This document shows positions 17,290 through 27,475 of a DNA stretch of 64,000 nucleotides, one piece after another. Below the pieces are notes generated by a model that did not search any database, was not told where the DNA came from, and saw only the letters and a program-made list of their open reading frames with translations. Position 1 is the first letter of the stretch, and each line of letters starts with the position of its first letter. The DNA lies in the NCBI GenBank assembly GCA_947479085.1, contig CANJYB010000014.1, positions 49,181 through 113,180 of the forward strand, in the 5' to 3' direction. Position numbers and translations under genes: made by a program. Origin of the DNA: Bacteroidota bacterium (GTDB lineage: Bacteria; Bacteroidota; Bacteroidia; 2-12-FULL-35-15).

Positions 17290-19269
17290 ATGTCAAAATT
17301 AGATAGTAAAATACCTGAAGGGAAACTGGAGGAAAAGTGGGAAAAATATAAATCCACGGTTGCATTAGTTAACCCGGCAAATAAAAGAAGTTTGGAAGTT
17401 ATCGTAGTAGGTTCCGGACTTGCAGGAGCTTCTGCGGCTGCATCATTAGCGGAAATGGGTTACAAAGTAAAATGCTTTTGTTTCCAGGATTCGGCCCGAA
17501 GAGCACATTCTATTGCTGCACAAGGCGGTATCAATGCTGCAAAAAATTATCAGAACGATGGTGACAGCACCTACCGTTTATTTTATGATACGGTAAAAGG
17601 TGGCGATTACAGGGCAAGAGAGGCAAACGTTTATCGTCTGGCATCAGTTAGTGCAAATATTATTGACCAATGTGTGGCACAAGGAGTTCCTTTGGCTAGA
17701 GAATATGGCGGAATGCTTAGCAACCGTTCTTTTGGTGGAACACAGGTACAACGTACATTTTACGCTGCCGGACAAACTGGACAACAATTATTATTAGGCG
17801 CATACAGCGCATTACAAAGACAAGTGGGTTTAGGAACAGTTGAAATGCTTCCTCGTCATGAGATGTTGGATGTGGTTACTATTGAAGGAAAAGCAAGAGG
17901 TGTTATTGCCCGTGATTTGATAACCGGAAAACTGGAACGTCATTTCGGTCATGCAGTATTATTATGTACCGGTGGTTATGGAAATGTATTTTACCTTTCT
18001 ACTAATGCAATGGGAGCCAACGTTACCGCTGCATGGAAAGCCCATAAAAAAGGAGCATTCTTTGGAAACCCTTGCTTTACTCAAATTCACCCAACCTGTA
18101 TTCCTGTTTCGGGTGACCATCAATCCAAACTGACATTGATGAGCGAATCATTGCGTAACGATGGTCGTATTTGGGTGCCCAAAAAACAAGGTGATACAAG
18201 AAAGGCAAATGAAATTCCTGAAGAAGAAAGAGATTATTATTTAGAAAGAAGATACCCTGCTTTTGGAAATTTAGTTCCAAGAGATGTGGCTTCGCGTGCT
18301 GCTAAAGAACGTTGTGATGCAGGCTACGGAGTTGGTAATTCAAAGATGGCGGTATATCTAGATTTCAAAGCTGCCATTGCACGATACGGACATACGCATG
18401 CTATTAAATTAGGCACTAACAATCCTACAGCAGAACAATTAAAAAAGTTTGGAAAAGAAGTGGTAGAAGAAAAATATGGCAACCTGTTTGAAATGTATGA
18501 ACAGATTACCGGTGAAAATCCTTATGAATTGCCTATGCGGATTTATCCGGCTGTGCATTATACAATGGGAGGTTTATGGGTAGATTATAACCTGATGACT
18601 ACTGTTCCCGGCTTATATGCATTAGGAGAAGCTAACTTCTCTGACCATGGCGCTAACCGCCTAGGTGCATCAGCATTGATGCAAGGATTAGCAGATGGAT
18701 ACTTTGTAATTCCTTATACTTTGGGAGCTTATTTATCAAAAGAAATAAGTGTGAAAGCAATTCCTACAACTCACGAAGCATTTGTGGAAGCGGAAAAAAG
18801 TGCCCAGGCCATTATTGATAAATTATTTGCAATAAAAGGAACCAAATCAGTTGACCATTTTCATAAAGCATTAGGAAAAATAATGTGGAACAAATGCGGA
18901 ATGGCCCGTAATGCAAATGGTTTAAAAGAAGCTATCCAGGAAATAAGAACATTACGTGAGGAATTCTGGAAAGATGTTCGGGTGACTGGTTCGGCCAACG
19001 AATTTAATCCTGAATTGGAGAAAGCAGGCAGAGTAGCTGATTTCCTTGAGTTGGGAGAATTAATGTGTATGGATGCATTAAACAGAAACGAAAGTTGCGG
19101 AGGACATTTCCGCGAGGAATCGCAAACAGAAGATGGTGAAGCAAAACGAGATGATGCTAACTATTCTTATGTTGCTGCATGGGAAAACAAAGGAAATAAT
19201 AATTATGAATTACATAAGGAAGAACTCGTGTTTGATGTTGTTCATCCTAGTCAAAGAAGTTATAAGTAG
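17290..19269 (+). CDS. sdhA: Succinate dehydrogenase/fumarate reductase flavoprotein
   Basis: A 659-residue FAD subunit of complex II. The Rossmann motif [20 protein letters not shown] lies near residue 37, the covalent-FAD histidine region [16 protein letters not shown] near 70, the substrate/active-site region [12 protein letters not shown] near 265, and the catalytic Arg region [10 protein letters not shown] near 330. The C-terminal [10 protein letters not shown] and [20 protein letters not shown] are also present. Length and style match the fumarate-reductase-like SdhA of Bacteroidota. Its stop codon is the first three bases of the left inverted repeat that brackets the next gene, so the insertion lies exactly at its end. 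Confidence 0.97.
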   Translation: MSKLDSKIPEGKLEEKWEKYKSTVALVNPANKRSLEVIVVGSGLAGASAAASLAEMGYKVKCFCFQDSARRAHSIAAQGGINAAKNYQNDGDSTYRLFYDTVKGGDYRAREANVYRLASVSANIIDQCVAQGVPLAREYGGMLSNRSFGGTQVQRTFYAAGQTGQQLLLGAYSALQRQVGLGTVEMLPRHEMLDVVTIEGKARGVIARDLITGKLERHFGHAVLLCTGGYGNVFYLSTNAMGANVTAAWKAHKKGAFFGNPCFTQIHPTCIPVSGDHQSKLTLMSESLRNDGRIWVPKKQGDTRKANEIPEEERDYYLERRYPAFGNLVPRDVASRAAKERCDAGYGVGNSKMAVYLDFKAAIARYGHTHAIKLGTNNPTAEQLKKFGKEVVEEKYGNLFEMYEQITGENPYELPMRIYPAVHYTMGGLWVDYNLMTTVPGLYALGEANFSDHGANRLGASALMQGLADGYFVIPYTLGAYLSKEISVKAIPTTHEAFVEAEKSAQAIIDKLFAIKGTKSVDHFHKALGKIMWNKCGMARNANGLKEAIQEIRTLREEFWKDVRVTGSANEFNPELEKAGRVADFLELGELMCMDALNRNESCGGHFREESQTEDGEAKRDDANYSYVAAWENKGNNNYELHKEELVFDVVHPSQRSYK

Positions 19270-19739
19270 GCAATAGCGAATGGGCAATAGGCATTAGAAG
19301 TAGGGAATAGGCATTAGGAATTAGAAAAGAAATGAGTAATAAATTAAATTCATACAAAGATTTAATTGTTTGGCAAAAGTCAATAGTGCTTGTTACCGAA
19401 GTATACGCCATTACCCGAAATTTTCCAACGGAAGAAAAATTCGGTTTAGTAAATCAATTAAGTCGTGCTGTTGTTTCTATTCCTACTAATATTACTGAAG
19501 GATGGGGAAGAGAATCCTCCAAAAATTATTTGCAGTTTTTAAGAATATCAAGAGGTTCGTTAATGGAAGTTGAAACATTGATTTTGATTTCAAAAAATCT
19601 GAATTACATAACTGATGAACAGCACAAACTAATTACAAATGCAATTGAAGAGGTTGGGAAAATATTGCAGGGATTAATTAAAAGCATACAACAAAAAATA
19701 AATATAACTGAAAACGCATAGCCTGTTCGCTATTGCCTA
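19267..19739. mobile_element. IVS-like insertion between sdhA and sdhB
   Basis: A 14-nt perfect inverted repeat (TAGGCAATAGCGAA at 19267-19280, complement at 19726-19739) brackets a four-helix-bundle gene. Inside the left end is a stuttering direct repeat (GGCAATAGGCATTAG then GGGAATAGGCATTAG). The layout, a four-helix-bundle ORF inside inverted repeats, is that of 23S rRNA intervening sequences, here placed in an operon spacer. Mobility is inferred from architecture; no transposase is present. Confidence 0.5.
19332..19721 (+). CDS. Four-helix-bundle protein (23S rRNA IVS-protein family)
   Basis: A 129-residue all-helical protein. The motifs SYKDLIVWQKSIVLVTEVYAI, LVNQLSRAVVSIPTNITEGWGR and LQFLRISRGSLMEVETLI are the signature of the S23/IVS four-helix-bundle family, related to the Avd accessory protein of diversity-generating retroelements. 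It probably forms a pentameric, positively charged bundle that binds nucleic acid. No reverse transcriptase or template/variable repeat is nearby, so it is not part of a DGR here. It splits the sdh operon between sdhA and sdhB and is bracketed by inverted repeats, so it is probably a passenger unrelated to respiration. Confidence 0.9.
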   Translation: MSNKLNSYKDLIVWQKSIVLVTEVYAITRNFPTEEKFGLVNQLSRAVVSIPTNITEGWGRESSKNYLQFLRISRGSLMEVETLILISKNLNYITDEQHKLITNAIEEVGKILQGLIKSIQQKINITENA

Positions 19740-19757
19740 TTCACTAATTACTTTTAT

Positions 19758-20513
19758 ATGAGTGGAAATATGAATTTAACGCTAAAGGTTTGGCGTCAGA
19801 AAAATGACAAAGCAACAGGTAATCTGGTTACCTATCCTGTAAAAGATATTTCTCCGGACATGTCTTTTCTTGAAATGTTCGATGTATTGAATGAACAGCT
19901 TATCACCAAGGGAGAAGAACCAATTGCTTTTGATCATGATTGCCGTGAAGGAATTTGCGGAATGTGCAGTATGTTTATTAATGGTCAGCCGCATGGGCCA
20001 AAGAGAGGGGTTACTACCTGCCAGTTACACATGCGTTCGTTTAAAGATGGCGACACCATAGTGGTAGAACCTTGGAGAGCGGCTGCTTTTCCGGTAATTA
20101 AAGATTTAACAGTTGACCGTTCGGCCTTCGACAGAATTATTTCGAAAGGTGGTTTTATCTCTGTAAATACAGGGAATGCGCAGGATGCCAATAATATTCC
20201 TATTCCTAAGCCGGATGCAGATGCGGCATTTAATGCTGCCGCATGTATTGGTTGCGGAGCGTGTGTAGCTACCTGCAAAAACTCTTCGGCTATGTTATTT
20301 GTTTCGGCAAAGATTTCTCAGTTGGCTCTTTTGCCTCAAGGACAGGTGGAAAGAATTAGCCGGGCAAAAAACATGGTAGCGCAAATGGATGAAGAAGGTT
20401 TTGGAAACTGTACCAATACCGGTGCCTGCGAAGTGGAATGCCCGAAAGGAATTTCGTTGGAAAATATTGCAAGAATGAACAGAGAGTTTTTTGCAGCTAA
20501 TATTAAGGAGTAA
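19758..20513 (+). CDS. sdhB: Succinate dehydrogenase iron-sulfur subunit
   Basis: A 251-residue electron-transfer subunit of complex II. The [2Fe-2S] ligands lie in [15 protein letters not shown] near residue 60, and the ferredoxin-like domain ligands for the [4Fe-4S] and [3Fe-4S] clusters in [14 protein letters not shown] near 165 and [16 protein letters not shown] near 220. It connects SdhA to SdhC. The start ATG lies 18 nt after the right arm of the inverted repeat. Despite the insertion no coding sequence is lost, and the terminator after it closes the operon. Confidence 0.97.
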   Translation: MSGNMNLTLKVWRQKNDKATGNLVTYPVKDISPDMSFLEMFDVLNEQLITKGEEPIAFDHDCREGICGMCSMFINGQPHGPKRGVTTCQLHMRSFKDGDTIVVEPWRAAAFPVIKDLTVDRSAFDRIISKGGFISVNTGNAQDANNIPIPKPDADAAFNAAACIGCGACVATCKNSSAMLFVSAKISQLALLPQGQVERISRAKNMVAQMDEEGFGNCTNTGACEVECPKGISLENIARMNREFFAANIKE

Positions 20514-20531
20514 TAAATATTTTTAAAATAC

Positions 20532-20564
20532 AAAAAAGCCAATCCTCAAAAGATTGGCTTTTTT
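20532..20564 (+). terminator. Terminator of sdhCAB
   Basis: A 13-bp stem (20532-20544 with 20552-20564) rich in A then GCCAATC, 7-nt loop, T6 tail on the plus strand, 19 nt after the sdhB stop. The flanking A run lets it act in both directions. Confidence 0.9.
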
Positions 20565-20647
20565 GTTTTAATAATCGAGATGTATCAAGATTATCAAAAC
20601 TTACTTTAAAGGTGTAACGAACTTTTACAAATTCCGGAAATCACTAA

Positions 20648-23242
20648 TTAGTTTAGCACAATCTTCCTATTCATACTTCCTTTTTCGGTTTGTAACTGAA
20701 CAAAGTATATTCCTTTATCAAACCCGCCCAGGTCAATGGTTGATTGTTTAGTATTTAGGAAAGATTGATAAATAACTTCTCCTATCAGATTGAACACTTC
20801 TATCTTTTTGATGGTAGAATTACTTGTTATGGTAAATAATCCGGAGGAAGGATTCGGGTAAATTCCTGCTTCTTCTTTCTGGGTTGCAAATTCATTTATA
20901 CCGGTATATAAGTCCAGGCAGGATGGAAAACTATCTACAGCAAACCACTGCTGAACCCGCCTTACATCGTCTCTGTTTTTTTCGTATAGGTTACCAATGG
21001 TATAAGCAGAAATGGTATCTCTGGTAAATACCTGTGCCATATCGAACTCTACACTTTGGCCGGCATTGAGGTTAAATGGACCACAACCCATTATAAAACG
21101 TCTGTCGCCAGGGGTGTTTCCAACCGAAGTTTCAGTCCATGAATTGGCCACATCTAAGGCACCACTAAACATAAATTTAGTAGGAATGCTTCCTCCTGTT
21201 CCGTTACCTCCATAAGTTATTTGAGTTGAATCTGCAAAAAGTCCGCTCATATAATTATTGAATCCAGCACAAACTGATGGGTTTCCATTTACACCACTAC
21301 TATTATTATTAAAACTTACAAAACTTGTCATTAGATTTTTTTCACTTGCTTCATCTATAGCTCCATTATTATTATTGTCAAAATTATCATTGGGTTCTGC
21401 CAAGGGACCATTTAGAATAACTGAACTAATCATAGGTGGTTTTATTCCGTAGGCAGTAAGTTGTCCGCTACCATCCACTGCATTTCCATTATATAACAAC
21501 CCATAATTTTTTGATGGATTGCAACCTACCAAATCATCACCGTAATACCCTATATCAGCATCATCCCAAAAACCAATATGGGTATTGTGATAATTATCTG
21601 CACTTCGGTTATATATTTTATAATTATAAAAAGTAGTATAGTTCAATATATTCAAACTGTCTATAATATGAGGACAGGCATAGGCATACGCAGAACCATG
21701 TATTTCTACTTTCAGAGGCAAGCAGCCCGATTCTGTGTGAGGAAGCGCATCATTAAATATCCAATATATTTCCTGGTCACCTTTTATAATAGGATAATCT
21801 CCATCCAATAATGGACGATAAAGTCCATCATTATTAACATCAACAAAGGGTGATAAGTTACGCGAATAGTTTCCTGTGCCAATGGCAGGATAAGTAATAA
21901 TGTTGTTATCTGCTATGTAGGTTCCGTTTTGCACATTACCAAGGGCAAATTGATTACGGAATTCATTAATTTTAATCTTGTCCAATTTCCAAACTCTATC
22001 GAAACTGACGGAAGTAGCGGAATCGGTATTGCCTGAAATGGTATCGAGTGGGCCAGGCCAATAATCTACTCCACTTTGGCGGTAAGTCATTGCAGATGTA
22101 TGCAATATTCCTCCATTATCTACCCCACCCACCCACAAAGCAGACGCGAATTGCGCACTCTTATTTGAACCTTTTGGAACTTCATATCGTGCATTTGTGC
22201 TTCCAAAAATATCCCAAAACATATCTCCTCTGTTTAGTATTTCTGCATTTACCTGATTAATATCTAAGTAAGAATAATTGGGACTGGAATTATAAACTAA
22301 TGGATTACCAAGAGTGTAATTCAAATAATTAAATGAATGTATCTGATTGGAGGAAACGTCTGTTCCCCATACCAACCCGCTATTATCGTTTGCTATGTAA
22401 TTACCCAAATTAACCCCCGGGTAATGATACACCTGACCACCATAAGTTTCTACATAACTATTAAACATTACACCTCCTCTTGGTCCCTTAATCATACTAT
22501 TGCCAAACAGAACACCTGTAGCGTTGGGGTATTGATAAGAAATATTTAAAAACTGAATTCCTGAAAGAATAAACACCCCGCTACCTCCAATGTATTTGGT
22601 ATTATTGACATCTACATAAATGTATTTTACAATCATCCTTTCATTGTAGTATTGGCTAACATTAGAATAGTCAGTCCACACACTTCCCGATTTACGGTAC
22701 AATCCCACATTAGTTCCTACAAACAAATCATTGTTTAAATCTAATGCTAGGCAATTTACATTTCTTGTAGAAAGTCCTGAATTGACATAATTGAAAATAG
22801 TCCAGGCTGTACCAATTAATTTACCCACTCCATTTTTTGTTCCCACCCAGATAGTTGTTCCCTGATTTATAACGCAATTTACTGTATCATTTGGTATGCC
22901 CGAATTGTTTACGTTATATGTAATCCAGCTAGTCCCGTTATATTTGGCAAGCCCTTTTCGGGTGCCCACCCACATATTATTCAAATTATCGAAAGCCACA
23001 TCAAAAACATACTCATCTGGCATTCCTGAATTAAGGGAGTCGTATTGAGTATAAGTAGTTCCATCAAATTTTATCAATCCTTTGTTTGTTGTGCCAAACC
23101 ATTTATTCCCTTGAGGGTCTATTTTTAAACAGGTTCTTTGAGAATTAAATGCAATGGGTATAGTATAATTAGTTACCCCCGTTTGACTTTTTACATTCAT
23201 TACCAGTAAGGCAAGAACAATAATTGTGTAGAGTTTCTTCAT
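20648..23242 (-). CDS. Secreted propeller protein with T9SS sorting domain
   Basis: An 864-residue secreted or surface protein. It has a signal peptide (residues 1-19), then two-component-regulator-type propeller repeats (about residues 30-250; for example GNKWFGTTNKGLIKFDG, NNMWVGTRKGLAKYNG, TIWVGTKNGVGKL). The middle region contains QFASALWVGGVDNGGILH and YWPGPLDTISG, a motif set shared by many Bacteroidota secreted proteins. The C-terminal type A sorting domain begins GIYPNPSSGLFTI near residue 790 and ends KGIYFVQLQTEKGS. It would be exported by T9SS and attached by PorU. Function unknown; propellers suggest binding. It shares a 22-nt leader around the start codon with the next gene upstream. 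Confidence 0.85.
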   Translation of the reverse strand: MKKLYTIIVLALLVMNVKSQTGVTNYTIPIAFNSQRTCLKIDPQGNKWFGTTNKGLIKFDGTTYTQYDSLNSGMPDEYVFDVAFDNLNNMWVGTRKGLAKYNGTSWITYNVNNSGIPNDTVNCVINQGTTIWVGTKNGVGKLIGTAWTIFNYVNSGLSTRNVNCLALDLNNDLFVGTNVGLYRKSGSVWTDYSNVSQYYNERMIVKYIYVDVNNTKYIGGSGVFILSGIQFLNISYQYPNATGVLFGNSMIKGPRGGVMFNSYVETYGGQVYHYPGVNLGNYIANDNSGLVWGTDVSSNQIHSFNYLNYTLGNPLVYNSSPNYSYLDINQVNAEILNRGDMFWDIFGSTNARYEVPKGSNKSAQFASALWVGGVDNGGILHTSAMTYRQSGVDYWPGPLDTISGNTDSATSVSFDRVWKLDKIKINEFRNQFALGNVQNGTYIADNNIITYPAIGTGNYSRNLSPFVDVNNDGLYRPLLDGDYPIIKGDQEIYWIFNDALPHTESGCLPLKVEIHGSAYAYACPHIIDSLNILNYTTFYNYKIYNRSADNYHNTHIGFWDDADIGYYGDDLVGCNPSKNYGLLYNGNAVDGSGQLTAYGIKPPMISSVILNGPLAEPNDNFDNNNNGAIDEASEKNLMTSFVSFNNNSSGVNGNPSVCAGFNNYMSGLFADSTQITYGGNGTGGSIPTKFMFSGALDVANSWTETSVGNTPGDRRFIMGCGPFNLNAGQSVEFDMAQVFTRDTISAYTIGNLYEKNRDDVRRVQQWFAVDSFPSCLDLYTGINEFATQKEEAGIYPNPSSGLFTITSNSTIKKIEVFNLIGEVIYQSFLNTKQSTIDLGGFDKGIYFVQLQTEKGSMNRKIVLN

Positions 23243-23333
23243 AGCATTTTGGTTTTAAATTCAGCCAAAACTTCCCCTTTCCTTAAAGAAGAGGGGAGGT
23301 TCTGTTCTGAATTGGTTAATTATTAATAGTTGT

Positions 23334-26300
23334 TTATTCTTTTACAAAACGTTGAACATTTGAATTGTTTTCATCAATAAGATTTATTAGATAAATACCT
23401 TTTGGAAATTCACTAATAGGAATTGAAGTACTGGTACTCTTGCAGTTTAGTGTTTTTATCAAGCTCCCAATTGCGTCAAAAATGTGAATGGTATATGCTT
23501 TTGAATTTGAAATATAATTAACAATAATGTTATCGGTGGCAGGATTAGGATACATTTCAAATATATTATCATTACTTATTTCATTTACTGAATTTGGAGG
23601 AAATACACGCATGAATAAATTCAAGGATGTATTGGTAGAAACCGGAGCATTAAAATCAAAATAAATATCTGCTTTATTATGAATTTGAGTTCCGTATGGC
23701 AAATTTGCAATTGGTTTAATACGATACTGAACAAAACCCTGAGAACCTGAAAAATCGGAAGTGCTGTCAGGAAGATTAATATTATGAAAATTAAAGGTTA
23801 AAAGTCTTCCTGTTAACGAAACAACATTTGGGTGACTATAGTTTATTAGTTGGAAAGTTGATAAATCAAGATTATTATCCAAAGTATCAAGCAGTCTGAT
23901 GTTTAAAGCGGGTGCAGTTCCCGTGTTTTGAAAATGCACAGTGTAAGTAAAATAGTCCTGAAACCCAAATAGTACTTTCTCTGGAGTGGTTTCCTTCATA
24001 TTGGGGTCGAAAGAATTAACAACATGATAACAATAATTATAATTATTGTTTGTAGAATCATTATCACCTCCCACTGGTGTTACTTTAACATTTACGCATA
24101 TCTCATCTCCATTTTGAGCAAATGATGAAGTAGTAAATTTCAAACCAAAATCGCTGGTATTACTACAATTATCAAAATCAGTAAAGGTATATGTATATAC
24201 ATTATTATTAACCGCTGGGGTTAAGGCTCCAGGGATAATGCCACTAAAGGTAACCGGCCCGGTTACTGTAACCTGCACCTGTCCGCTAATACCTGCCGCA
24301 CAATGCATATGATACCAATGGCTCATGTCTCCCGCAACAATTCTTATGGCATGCGTTTGTCCAGGAAATACAAGCCCTTCTGTAACTACCGATTGTGTTC
24401 CCACATCAAAACCTGGTTTACAAATTATATTAAAATTTACATTTTGAACAAGAGAATTTGCAGTAGTTAAAACAACAGTTGAATCAAAACCTGGATTTGC
24501 ACATTGGTATGTATATGGTACATTGGCAGTATCTATCTTCACCAAGTAAGTTCCACTTGTATCAGGAAAATCATAAATACCATTTATTGCTGTATAGGTC
24601 TGACTTAGCAGATTATTATTATTATCATAGCATTTCAAAGGAACATTAATATAAACATACTCACTCGAATCTTTTGTGCAATTCAAAATGCTATCTCGAT
24701 AGGTAAATCCAACAATTCCAAGAGAACTAGCACATCCACTTACATTGCCTGCACCACAAAGTGGGTTAGCCAAAGTAGCCCATGTCATTGCAGGGATATA
24801 ATTGGGCAAACACGTAAACGGATTTGCAGAAATATTAAAATGACTACTATCTGAAATTGAAAATGGGAAAATGGGAAAACACGAAATACTATTATTATCG
24901 CACCATAAATAACTTAACATATTAGGTAAAGTTGGAAGCCCTGTAAGTTGATCTGCTTCGCAGTTCAATTCAGATAGAGAAAGCGGTAAGGTCGGTAAGG
25001 TAATTAAAGGGTTATTATTGCAATATAATTTTGTTAATGAATTGGACATAGCGGAAAATGAAACTAATTGATTGTTGCTACACCATAATTCAACAAGTGA
25101 ATTATTCATCGGAGGAAAAGAAGCAATTAAATTATTTGAACAAGATAAATAATTTAATGAATTTGAAAATGCAGGAAAAGTGGTAAGTTGGTTATAATTG
25201 CAGGATAAATAACTTAATGAAGAATTGAAGTTTGGAAAAACAGATAGTACATTATTATCACAATATATAGTGGTAAGCGAAGCTCCTAAAGCCGGCAATG
25301 TTGCCAACTGATTGTATTTACATGATAAGGTATTCAACGAATTTGGCAGGCCAGGTAAAACCGGCAAAAGATTATTATCGCAAGCGAGATAAGTTAAAGC
25401 ACTTGGTAACGCAGGCAGAACTGATAAATAGTTTGCGGAGCAATTCAAAAGGTTAAGTGAGGCAGGTAAAGTTGGCAAAACAATTAATGAATCGGAAACA
25501 CATGTTAAACTTACAAGTGAATTATTTAAGGCCGGGAGATAAGCCAAATTACTATTTCCACTGCAAATAAGAGTTGCCAATAAATTAGGCAAAGCAGGTA
25601 AGCTGTCTAACATATTTGATGAGCAATCAAGCATAACAAGCGAACTATCCAAAGCAGGCAAAGTATGTAATTGATTGCTATAACATATTAAATCCGTTAA
25701 CCCATTTGGCAAGGCAGGTAAAGAAGTTAACTGATTGATCCCGCATCTTAATATTTTAAGTGCGGTATCTATAGCGGGAAGGTTTGACAAAAGATTATTG
25801 TAACAAGTTAATTCCACCAATGAAGAATCTAAGGAAGCAATGGAGGTTAGTTGATTTTGATAACAACTTAATATTTTTAGCCCTCCGGGCAAAGCAGGAA
25901 TACTAGTAATGCTGTTTCTGCCACACATTAATGTATCCAATGCAGAAGGAAGAGAAGGAAGATTGGACAAATTATTAAATTCGCAACTTATATAAGTAAG
26001 AGAATTAGGCAACGAAGGAAGGGTGGAGAGTTGATTACTATCACACGAAAAATAATTAAGACTTGAAGGCAAGGAAGGAATAAAAGAAATTAAATTATAC
26101 CCGCAATCTAAATAAGTAAGGTTACTGAAATATTGAATTCCTGTTAAATCAGCAATGGAATCGCGCCTTAAATCTATATGAGTTGTACTTTGGATAGAAG
26201 AACACGTTGTATCTAAATAATTACCTGACATACACCCAGGATAGTTTGTTTGCAGCCATGATGCAAAATGTACATCTGGAATTGCAACGGTTTGTGAATT

Positions 26301-26351
26301 TACGCTCCAGCTTATTAAGGCGAGCATTAAAATGAGTAATGTTTTTTTCAT
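23334..26351 (-). CDS. Secreted LPX-type leucine-rich-repeat protein with T9SS sorting domain
   Basis: A 1005-residue surface protein. It has a signal peptide, then about twenty 20-21-residue leucine-rich repeats (residues about 60-510) of the form LPxLPxSLxxLxCxxNxL, the LPX subclass seen in YopM/IpaH effectors, here with a cysteine at the strand position of most repeats. After a linker with VNFNIICKPGFDV comes a conserved Bacteroidota domain (DPNMKETTPEKVLFGFQDYF to GTQIHNKADIYFDFNAPVST). The type A sorting domain starts EMYPNPATDNIIVNY. LRRs suggest protein-protein or polysaccharide binding at the surface. Probably a T9SS cargo served by PorU/PorV. The partner is unknown. Confidence 0.85.
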   Translation of the reverse strand: MKKTLLILMLALISWSVNSQTVAIPDVHFASWLQTNYPGCMSGNYLDTTCSSIQSTTHIDLRRDSIADLTGIQYFSNLTYLDCGYNLISFIPSLPSSLNYFSCDSNQLSTLPSLPNSLTYISCEFNNLSNLPSLPSALDTLMCGRNSITSIPALPGGLKILSCYQNQLTSIASLDSSLVELTCYNNLLSNLPAIDTALKILRCGINQLTSLPALPNGLTDLICYSNQLHTLPALDSSLVMLDCSSNMLDSLPALPNLLATLICSGNSNLAYLPALNNSLVSLTCVSDSLIVLPTLPASLNLLNCSANYLSVLPALPSALTYLACDNNLLPVLPGLPNSLNTLSCKYNQLATLPALGASLTTIYCDNNVLSVFPNFNSSLSYLSCNYNQLTTFPAFSNSLNYLSCSNNLIASFPPMNNSLVELWCSNNQLVSFSAMSNSLTKLYCNNNPLITLPTLPLSLSELNCEADQLTGLPTLPNMLSYLWCDNNSISCFPIFPFSISDSSHFNISANPFTCLPNYIPAMTWATLANPLCGAGNVSGCASSLGIVGFTYRDSILNCTKDSSEYVYINVPLKCYDNNNNLLSQTYTAINGIYDFPDTSGTYLVKIDTANVPYTYQCANPGFDSTVVLTTANSLVQNVNFNIICKPGFDVGTQSVVTEGLVFPGQTHAIRIVAGDMSHWYHMHCAAGISGQVQVTVTGPVTFSGIIPGALTPAVNNNVYTYTFTDFDNCSNTSDFGLKFTTSSFAQNGDEICVNVKVTPVGGDNDSTNNNYNYCYHVVNSFDPNMKETTPEKVLFGFQDYFTYTVHFQNTGTAPALNIRLLDTLDNNLDLSTFQLINYSHPNVVSLTGRLLTFNFHNINLPDSTSDFSGSQGFVQYRIKPIANLPYGTQIHNKADIYFDFNAPVSTNTSLNLFMRVFPPNSVNEISNDNIFEMYPNPATDNIIVNYISNSKAYTIHIFDAIGSLIKTLNCKSTSTSIPISEFPKGIYLINLIDENNSNVQRFVKE

Positions 26352-26370
26352 AGCATTTTGGTTTTAAATT
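26349..26370 (-). repeat. 22-nt leader shared with 23240-23261
   Basis: The sequence covering the start codon and the 19 nt ahead of it (minus strand AATTTAAAACCAAAATGCT then ATG) is identical upstream of the two T9SS cargo genes. It may be a common translation-initiation region or the edge of a duplicated module. Confidence 0.7.
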
Positions 26371-26446
26371 GTTAAACATTTAATTTTATTTATTTATCCC
26401 TTCCCTGTTTCCCTCATTCTTATTCTTTATTAAACCAACCCATTTC

Positions 26447-26477
26447 CCTTTTCCGGGTTTTTGCACTCCGGAAAAGG
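26447..26477. promoter_or_regulatory. Hairpin ahead of the LRR gene
   Basis: A perfect 10-bp GC-containing stem (CCTTTTCCGG, 26447-26456, with its complement 26468-26477) around an 11-nt loop, with partly complementary CCAACC/GGTTGG flanks. No T tail on either strand. It could be a processed end of the upstream minus-strand transcript. Confidence 0.4.
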
Positions 26478-26511
26478 TGGTTGGTTGGGTAAAAACCTCT
26501 TTTTCTTAAAG

Positions 26512-26776
26512 TTTAAACCTTACAGCCGAAAGGTTAGGAATTACGGCCGAAAGGTTAAACTTTATTTCTTCCGCTTTAAACCTTATTACCGAAAGGTCAA
26601 ACCTTTTTGCCAAAACTTTAAACCTTATTGCCGGGAGTTTAAACCTTTTTCCAGCAACTTTAAACCTTATTGCAGGAGATTTAAACTTTTTTACCCCAAC
26701 TTTAGGCATTACAGCCGAAAGGTTAAACCTTTTTGCCGAAGCGGGAAGCCTTTTTCTTCCGCTTTTGGCTTTTCGG
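26512..26776. repeat. Tandem array of 21-nt units (locus 2)
   Basis: About twelve 21-nt units built on TTAAACCTTATTGCC followed by GAAAGG-like endings. Unit length, the GCCGAAAGGTTAA junction and general sequence match the array at 13905-14150, although the bases read GCATT there and CCTTT/CCTTA here. Both strands stay open in several frames as 7-residue repeats (FKPYCRR, RFKLPAI), so coding is possible but unproven. The array abuts the stop of the minus-strand gene at 26777. Confidence 0.85.
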
Positions 26777-27475
26777 TTAATTAACCAAAACTGTAATAAT
26801 ATTACTCATCGGTTGCAAAACATCCTGGATGCTTAGTTGTACTTTAAAATACACATCTTTTCCATGAGCAAAACCCTCCACAGTCTGTTTTCTTCCATTG
26901 GTTGCCTGTTCGCGAATCCAATTAATTCCGTCCAGCGAACTCCACCATTGATGAAGATGGTCTTTCGCCTGAGGTCCTCCGGCAGTAACCAAATCAACCG
27001 CACCACGAATGGTACTGCTTGGCACGCCACTAAATTCGGCAATATGAGCACCATGTGCAGGGATAACATTAAATCCGCAACTTTGAAGAATAGAAATACT
27101 ATTTACAGGGTCAGCATCGGCAGCTTTTTGAACAACTGCCATAATAAATTGAGCTGCATTATTCATTGCTTTAAATTTTCCGGGCCAGGAAGCAGCATCG
27201 GCAGTGGCGCAAGTAGTAATGGCCGTGAGGTAGTCTGCCAGTGTGGTTCCGGGAAAAGTAAGCCCCGAAGCCAGGCTTTTGGTGTGAATAAATGTAGCAC
27301 GGGTAATAATTCCGGCTTTATCGTCCGGAAAATTAATAGCACCGGTAACCTGGTGCACCGGAAGTGGTAATGCCATCAAAATAATCTGCACATTTTTATG
27401 CTTATTATTTTTAAAATATCGATAAACAAATCTTTTGTTTTTTCGATTTTCATTTAACAAAATTGTTTTTTTCAT
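26777..27475 (-). CDS. Orphan protein with fibronectin-III-like C-terminus
   Basis: A 232-residue protein without a recognised name. The first ~33 residues are very basic (NENRKNKRFVYRYFKNNKHK) and not a signal peptide; an internal methionine (MALPLPVHQVTG, about residue 34) could be the true start. The body has an alpha-helical region (residues 60-140) and a C-terminal stretch HQWWSSLDGINWIREQ...GLAHGKDVYFKVQL...MSNIITVLVN-like pattern that resembles a fibronectin type III or Ig-like domain. It stands alone between two repeat-rich spacers. Its stop abuts the 21-nt array. I cannot assign a function. Confidence 0.6.
   Translation of the reverse strand: MKKTILLNENRKNKRFVYRYFKNNKHKNVQIILMALPLPVHQVTGAINFPDDKAGIITRATFIHTKSLASGLTFPGTTLADYLTAITTCATADAASWPGKFKAMNNAAQFIMAVVQKAADADPVNSISILQSCGFNVIPAHGAHIAEFSGVPSSTIRGAVDLVTAGGPQAKDHLHQWWSSLDGINWIREQATNGRKQTVEGFAHGKDVYFKVQLSIQDVLQPMSNIITVLVN

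Noticed and set aside
19332..19721. Diversity-generating retroelement accessory protein
   Set aside because: The four-helix family is related to Avd, but no reverse transcriptase, template repeat or variable repeat is in the surroundings.
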